Shown here: positions 59,661 to 64,000 of the stretch, in pieces
Position numbering within the stretch: position 1 is the first letter of the stretch
How the letters are laid out: every line of letters starts with the position of its first letter
DNA from: Lachnospiraceae bacterium
Lineage (GTDB): Bacteria > Bacillota > Clostridia > Lachnospirales > Lachnospiraceae
DNA length: 64,000 nucleotides
Assembly (NCBI GenBank): GCA_910574185.1
Contig: CAJSZQ010000011.1
Location: 1 to 64,000, forward strand
Direction of reading: 5' to 3'
Program-made: the position numbers and the translations under genes
Notes under the pieces: generated by a model
The model's database searches: none
The model's input: the letters and a program-made list of their open reading frames with translations, nothing else
What the model was told of the DNA's origin: nothing

Positions 59661-60317
59661 ATGTTTGGAACAGTAACATTAGAATTGATAAAGGGTCTGT
59701 GGACTACAGTACAGATATTTATATTAACGCTTATATTTTCGCTGCCGCTTGGATTGGTTTTGGGAGTCGGGAGCGCTGGAAAATGGAAGATTCTTAAGCG
59801 GGTGATTCAGGTTTTTGTATGGATTATCAGGGGAACGCCTTTGATGCTGCAGTTGATTATTATATTTTATGGTCCGGGTTTGTGGCTGGGGCATAATATT
59901 TGGAGCGGCAACGAGTCGGGAAGAATCACCGCAACAGTAGTGGCTTTTGTGATAAATTATGCCTGTTATTTTTCTGTTATTTTCCGCGGAGGAATTGAAG
60001 GGGTGCCGGCAGGGCAGCGAGAAGCGGGACAGGTACTTGGAATGACAAAGAGTCAGATTTTCTTTCAGATTACGCTGCTTCAGATGGTAAAGCGAGTTGT
60101 GCCGCCTATGTCCAACGAGATTATTACACTGGTCAAAGACACGTCTCTTGCCCGGATTATTGCGGCGTATGAGCTGACCTTTGCAGGATTTTCCTTTATG
60201 AAATCAGCGGGAATTACATGGCCCTTATTCTATACAGGTGTGTTTTACCTGGCATTTATAGGGATATTGACATTGTTGTTTAATTATATTGAGAAGAAAC
60301 TGGATTATTTCAGATAG
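59661..60317 (+). CDS. Polar amino-acid ABC transporter permease
   Basis: A 218-residue HisM/GlnP-type permease with about five helices and the EAA-loop segment REAGQVLGMTKSQIFFQITLLQMVKRVVPPMSNE. The N-terminus LELIKGLWTTVQIF and FVWIIRGTPLMLQLIIIF are classical for the family. It follows the binding protein after a hairpin and is separated from the ATPase by 14 bases, so the three form one importer. Confidence 0.93.
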   Translation: MFGTVTLELIKGLWTTVQIFILTLIFSLPLGLVLGVGSAGKWKILKRVIQVFVWIIRGTPLMLQLIIIFYGPGLWLGHNIWSGNESGRITATVVAFVINYACYFSVIFRGGIEGVPAGQREAGQVLGMTKSQIFFQITLLQMVKRVVPPMSNEIITLVKDTSLARIIAAYELTFAGFSFMKSAGITWPLFYTGVFYLAFIGILTLLFNYIEKKLDYFR

Positions 60318-60331
60318 GAGGTGCAGACAGG

Positions 60332-61117
60332 ATGGCGATTTTAGAGGTAAAAAATATTGGAAAACATTTTGGGAGCACCGAGGTTTTGAAGGATGTAAGT
60401 TTTTCCCTGGAAGAAGGCAATGCCCTGGCGATTATTGGTTCTTCAGGGTCAGGGAAGACGACGCTGCTTCGCTGCCTGAATTTTCTGGAAAAGCCCAGTC
60501 AGGGAGAGATTCTGGTAAAAGGAAACGCTGTGTTTGACGCTTCAAGACCTGTGAAGATGAGCGAGCGGGAGCTTCGCAGGAAACGCCTGCATTTTGGTCT
60601 GGTATTTCAGGCGTTTCATCTGTTTCCACAGTATACTGCGCTGGAGAATGTTACGCTGGCGGAAAAGCTGCTTGCTCAGGAGAGAGAGGACTTTAAGAGT
60701 AATAAGAAGCAGATTATGGAAGAGATTCTGGAGCATGGCAATGCGCTGCTTGCTCAGATGGGGCTTGCCGACCGGGCGACTCACTATCCGCATCAGTTGT
60801 CTGGCGGACAGCAGCAGCGGGTGGCGATTGCCAGAGCTCTGGCGCTTAAGCCGGATATTCTGTGTTTTGACGAGCCTACGTCGGCTCTTGACCCAGAGCT
60901 TACCGGGGAGGTGCTGAAGGTGATTCGGAGCCTTGCAGAGCAGAAAACTACCATGATTATTGTAACCCATGAAATGGCGTTTGCCAGGGACGTGGCCGAC
61001 CAGATTATTTTCATGGATGAAGGCTATATCGTAGAACAGGGAGATGCGAAACAAGTGATTGATAATCCGAAAGAGGAGAGAACCAGACAGTTTCTCTCCC
61101 GCTATTCACAGGGATAG
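60332..61117 (+). CDS. Polar amino-acid ABC transporter ATP-binding protein
   Basis: A 261-residue ATPase of the GlnQ/HisP class. Walker A GSSGSGKTT lies near residues 34-42, the signature LSGGQQQRVAIARAL follows, and Walker B is ILCFDEPTSALDPE. A roughly 15-residue insertion after the Q loop (EREDFKSNKKQIMEE) makes it slightly longer than GlnQ. AGGAGGTG precedes the ATG. It should drive the amino-acid importer encoded upstream. Confidence 0.93.
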   Translation: MAILEVKNIGKHFGSTEVLKDVSFSLEEGNALAIIGSSGSGKTTLLRCLNFLEKPSQGEILVKGNAVFDASRPVKMSERELRRKRLHFGLVFQAFHLFPQYTALENVTLAEKLLAQEREDFKSNKKQIMEEILEHGNALLAQMGLADRATHYPHQLSGGQQQRVAIARALALKPDILCFDEPTSALDPELTGEVLKVIRSLAEQKTTMIIVTHEMAFARDVADQIIFMDEGYIVEQGDAKQVIDNPKEERTRQFLSRYSQG

Positions 61118-61126
61118 GGATAGGAA

Positions 61127-61164
61127 AAAGAACTTCTTTCTTTTAATGCGGAAGTTCTTTTTTT
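61127..61164 (+). terminator. Terminator of the amino-acid ABC operon
   Basis: A 10-bp stem (AAAGAACTTC with GAAGTTCTTT) followed by five more T, 10 bases after the ATPase stop. Confidence 0.88.
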
Positions 61165-61267
61165 ATGCAATATCTCAAATTTTCAGATGAATAAAGGAGA
61201 TTTTTCTCTCATATTATGAATTGAAAGGCTTTTTGGACAGGCTTAAAATAGATGGGGGTGATGAAAG

Positions 61268-62239
61268 ATGGAACAGAAGCAAAAAACAAGAGAATATCTC
61301 TTTGACAATTATAAAGTATTGTTAATTGTATTGGTGGTGATTGGCCATTTTATAGAGCCATGTTATGACCAGAATCCATTTCTGTATGAATTGAAATGGG
61401 GAATCGTGGCATTCCATATGCCGGCGTTTATTTTTATATCCGGATATTTTTCAAAGAAGAACCCGTCGTTAAAGAAGCTGGTTGGAAGTTTGATTATCCC
61501 ATATTTTGTGTATGAGGTAATCTATTATCTTGTGTACACGTTTCTGCTTGACAAAGATACGGAGTTGTATTTTACGAGGCCGAAATTCACTTTGTGGTAT
61601 CTTCTGGCGTTGTTTGTATGGCGCCTGGCGGCTCCTGCGGTAAAGAAGATACCGTATTACCTCCCGGTATCCCTGGCGGCGGGATTGTTGATTGGACTTT
61701 TTGGAATTGGGAATTTTTTGTCGATTCCAAGGATTGTTTTCTTTTTCCCATTCTTTCTGGCAGGAATGGAGTTTGACAGCTCCTGGCTTGCGAAATATAG
61801 GAATGCCGGAGGTTATGTAGGGGCGCTTGCGATTCTGGGAGGATTTGCAATCTATTTATTTACGGACGAGTATCATCGGGGATTGCCGGTAAAGATATTT
61901 TATGGACGGTATTCTTATGAAGCTCTTGGCTTAGAACCGGTGGAAGGGATTCTGATTAGGATTTTGTGCTACGGGATATCGTTTACATTGATTTATCTGT
62001 TTATGCTGGTGCTGCCTTCTGAGAAAAAGTCTTATTCTTATCTGGGCGAGCGGACGATGGCGATTTATATTTTTCATGGAATTATTTATAGCTGCGTGAA
62101 GCATGAATCTACCATTTTGCACTCAATCAAAAGCTATAGGGAGAGTAGTTTGTTAATCCTGTGCTGTCTGGGACTTGTGTGGGTGGTGTCGCGAAAGCCG
62201 TTTGTGCGTCTTACAAATCGGATTGCGCATTTGATGTAG
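61268..62239 (+). CDS. Acyltransferase 3-family membrane protein
   Basis: A 323-residue integral membrane protein with about ten helices and the N-terminal block NYKVLLIVLVVIGHFIEP, containing the family's conserved Gly-His pair, and AFHMPAFIFISGYFSKK. It resembles fucose 4-O-acetylase/WecH-type O-acetyltransferases, which acetylate surface sugars. No sugar operon is adjacent, so the substrate is unknown. GGGGGTGATG precedes the ATG. Confidence 0.88.
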   Translation: MEQKQKTREYLFDNYKVLLIVLVVIGHFIEPCYDQNPFLYELKWGIVAFHMPAFIFISGYFSKKNPSLKKLVGSLIIPYFVYEVIYYLVYTFLLDKDTELYFTRPKFTLWYLLALFVWRLAAPAVKKIPYYLPVSLAAGLLIGLFGIGNFLSIPRIVFFFPFFLAGMEFDSSWLAKYRNAGGYVGALAILGGFAIYLFTDEYHRGLPVKIFYGRYSYEALGLEPVEGILIRILCYGISFTLIYLFMLVLPSEKKSYSYLGERTMAIYIFHGIIYSCVKHESTILHSIKSYRESSLLILCCLGLVWVVSRKPFVRLTNRIAHLM

Positions 62240-62270
62240 GAATGAACCGTTACATGGAAGGAGGAATAAG

Positions 62271-63704
62271 ATGAAAAGATTGTATGTGGAGGATTTATTT
62301 CGATTTATAGAAAACAGTCCGACTGCCTTTCACGCAGTTGATACGATGAAGAAAGAACTGGAGACGCAGGGATATATCTGTCTTTTAGAAAGTGAGAATT
62401 GGAAGTTGGAAGCGGGAGGAAAATATTACGTTATCCGCAACGGTTCCTCGTTGATTGCTTTTCGGATTCCCGCAACGGATTTCAAAGGATTTCAGATTAT
62501 GGCGAGTCACAGCGATTCGCCTTGTTTGAAAATAAAGGAAAATCCGGTATTAAAGTCAGAGAATACTTATGTGAAACTGAATGTGGAGAAATACGGCGGC
62601 ATGCTGTGTGCGACCTGGTTTGACCGGCCGTTGTCTGTGGCGGGAAGATTGGTTGTTCGTGAAAATGACAGGATAATCACGAAGTTGGTCAATGTGAAAA
62701 GAGATTTACTGATGATTCCGAGCCTGGCGATTCATATGAATCGGGAGGCGAATGACGGATACCGATATAATGTGCAGAAGGACATGCTTCCATTGTATGG
62801 CATGGATGCAAAGAGGCGACAGAAGGAATCCATGCAAACGGCTGCCGGACAGGAAACGGAAAGAAACATGTCAGAAGGGATTCTGGAAATTGGAGAGGAT
62901 ACGGCGCAAGTAAATTTTATGGAAATGATTGCGGGTGAAGCAGGAGTGAGTGAGCGTGAGATTCTTGGAAGCGAGCTTTATCTGTATAACCGGATGCCGG
63001 GAAGCGTGTGGGGTGCAAAAGAGGAATTTATCTCTGCGGGAAGGCTGGACGATTTGGAGTGTGTATATGCCTCTTTGCGGGCATTTCTGGAAGCGGATGA
63101 GGGATGCGCCGTTCCGGTTCACTGCGTATTTGATAACGAGGAAGTAGGAAGCAGTACCAGACAGGGGGCGGCGTCTACTTTTCTGGCAGATACGCTGTAT
63201 CGTATCTGTGAAGCTTTTGGCATGAACGGCGCGGACTATCGAAGAAGGCTGTCTGCCAGTCTTATGTTGTCTGCGGACAATGCTCATGCGGTACACCCCA
63301 ATTTCCCAGATAAAGGCTGCCCGTCGAATCGTCCTGTAATGAACCGGGGGATTGTAGTGAAATTCAGCGGCAATCAGAGATATACCTCAGATGCGGTGTC
63401 GGCGGCGTTATTCCGCCGGATTTGCGGGAAAGCCGAAGTTCCGGTTCAGGTATTCACAAACCGCTCAGATATATTGGGAGGTTCAACTCTGGGAAATATT
63501 TCCGGCACACAGGTTGCGGTAAGTTGTGCGGATATTGGGCTTGCACAGTTGGCGATGCATTCCAGCTATGAAACGGCGGGAGCGAAAGATTTGGAGTATC
63601 TGATACGGGCGGCGAAGATTTTTTACGAATCGTCAGTAGAAGAGGCGGGAGTGGGAGAATACCGGTTATCTACGAAAGACGAGAATCGGCGAAGGCAGGC
63701 ATAG
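62271..63704 (+). CDS. M18-family aminopeptidase
   Basis: A 477-residue zinc aminopeptidase of the M18 family (ApeB/aspartyl aminopeptidase type). It has the metal-binding ASHSDSPCLK, the catalytic DNEEVGSSTRQGAAS and the SADNAHAVHPNFPDK segment. It cleaves N-terminal residues, often acidic ones, from peptides in the cytoplasm. GGAGG precedes the ATG. It is cotranscribed at most with the acyltransferase gene 31 bases upstream. Confidence 0.93.
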   Translation: MKRLYVEDLFRFIENSPTAFHAVDTMKKELETQGYICLLESENWKLEAGGKYYVIRNGSSLIAFRIPATDFKGFQIMASHSDSPCLKIKENPVLKSENTYVKLNVEKYGGMLCATWFDRPLSVAGRLVVRENDRIITKLVNVKRDLLMIPSLAIHMNREANDGYRYNVQKDMLPLYGMDAKRRQKESMQTAAGQETERNMSEGILEIGEDTAQVNFMEMIAGEAGVSEREILGSELYLYNRMPGSVWGAKEEFISAGRLDDLECVYASLRAFLEADEGCAVPVHCVFDNEEVGSSTRQGAASTFLADTLYRICEAFGMNGADYRRRLSASLMLSADNAHAVHPNFPDKGCPSNRPVMNRGIVVKFSGNQRYTSDAVSAALFRRICGKAEVPVQVFTNRSDILGGSTLGNISGTQVAVSCADIGLAQLAMHSSYETAGAKDLEYLIRAAKIFYESSVEEAGVGEYRLSTKDENRRRQA

Positions 63705-63722
63705 GGATTGCCTGCCTAAAAA
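63693..63722 (+). terminator. Terminator overlapping the aminopeptidase stop codon
   Basis: An 8-bp stem (AGGCAGGC with GCCTGCCT) surrounds the TAG and is followed by a short A run on the + strand, so the T tract is on the other strand. It may act better for minus-strand transcripts or only as a message-end hairpin. Confidence 0.5.
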
Positions 63723-63777
63723 ATGCACATTGCCATTATAATTACTTATTTCGACATAAGATTTTTTAATATTAATA

Positions 63778-63806
63778 TTGCACATTGATAAAAAATAAAC
63801 TATAAT
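63778..63806 (+). promoter_or_regulatory. Promoter of the symporter gene
   Basis: TTGCAC at 63778-63783, a 17-base spacer and a perfect TATAAT at 63801-63806, about 100 bases upstream of the start, in an AT-rich region. Confidence 0.7.
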
Positions 63807-63906
63807 AGATACATAGCTTATGCGGCTTTGAATTTACTCTTCTTTATCGGGGAAAGAAAGAGCAAACATCATTAGCATCATTTTGAAGAGAAAAGGAGAG
63901 AGAACT

Positions 63907-64000
63907 ATGATTAATGCTATTATTATGGGTACGATTATTGTATACCTCTGCCTGTTGATTGGCGTTGGAGTATACAATGGGAAGAAGAACAGCAATACAG
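63907..64000 (+). CDS. Sodium/solute symporter family protein, N-terminal fragment
   Basis: The gene runs off the window after 31 codons. The encoded start (MINAIIMGTIIVYLCLLIGVGVYNGKK) is one membrane helix followed by a basic turn, the usual beginning of SSS-family transporters (proline, pantothenate and similar). AGGAGAGAG lies upstream of the ATG, and a good promoter is at 63778. The substrate cannot be read from so little sequence. Confidence 0.6.
   Translation, partial: MINAIIMGTIIVYLCLLIGVGVYNGKKNSNT

Overview
The window looks like chromosomal DNA of an anaerobic, endospore-forming member of the Clostridia, most likely a Lachnospiraceae gut bacterium. The support is the spore genes spoVAD and spoVAE behind a forespore-type promoter, the dapF-dapL lysine route, a TM1266-type hydrogenase-associated regulator, strong AGGAGG-type ribosome sites, and a gene set typical of that family (DegV, YfhO-like membrane protein, NhaC, a His-rich NifX/NifB-type protein). 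I saw no rRNA, tRNA, CRISPR array, integrase or transposase. Most genes lie on the + strand.

Layout. 0.2-4.4 kb: ArsC/Spx-like protein, alkyltransferase-like protein, RecQ and a DUF2130 protein. 4.4-7.2 kb: a GOLPH3-like protein opposite a YtrA-type GntR/ABC operon. 7.7-11.4 kb: an ABC operon whose ATPase and permease flank an exported Ig-like protein. 11.7-18.6 kb: NiaR with a PTS-IIC-like membrane protein, a cobalamin adenosyltransferase, a small alarmone synthetase, a MATE exporter, an EamA fragment, pyridoxamine kinase and a TM1266 regulator. 18.6-22.1 kb: a diguanylate cyclase and dapF-dapL. 22.3-29.3 kb: a DivIVA-like coiled coil, a degenerate SipW-type peptidase and a JetA-JetB-JetC SMC complex with no JetD beside it. 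29.4-32.0 kb: spoVAD-spoVAE and a GMP synthetase lacking its amidotransferase half. 32.0-33.3 kb: a 1.2-kb insertion at the 3' end of that guaA-like gene, bounded by 123-bp direct repeats, carrying a restriction-gene remnant and a DUF3800 gene with a structured leader. 33.3-39.5 kb: a two-component system divergent from a glycosyltransferase/YfhO pair. 39.6-45.5 kb: an XRE/TPR regulator, a Y-family polymerase with a small partner, TetR opposite DegV, a His-rich metal protein and a uracil-DNA-glycosylase-fold protein. 45.8-53.6 kb: NhaC, a LytTR/GHKL two-component pair, a HEPN/MNT toxin-antitoxin pair and a large FtsX-type ABC exporter. 53.9-64.0 kb: acyl-CoA ligase, class II aldolase, YaaA, a WYL regulator, a polar amino-acid ABC transporter, an acyltransferase, an M18 aminopeptidase and the start of a sodium/solute symporter.

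The intergenic regions are unusually rich in long hairpin elements. One family of about 238 bp (7295, 45499 and 53611, with shorter derivatives) has a conserved core between arms whose bases co-vary between copies. A relative at 11365 keeps the core but has unrelated, almost perfectly paired 80-bp arms. Two other hairpin elements lie at 15421 and 44225.

The strongest leads are the guaA-end mini-island with its DUF3800 leader RNA, the JetABC operon without JetD beside a protease-like protein that lacks its expected catalytic His and Asp, and the co-varying hairpin repeat family. All function calls come from reading motifs; no database search was run.
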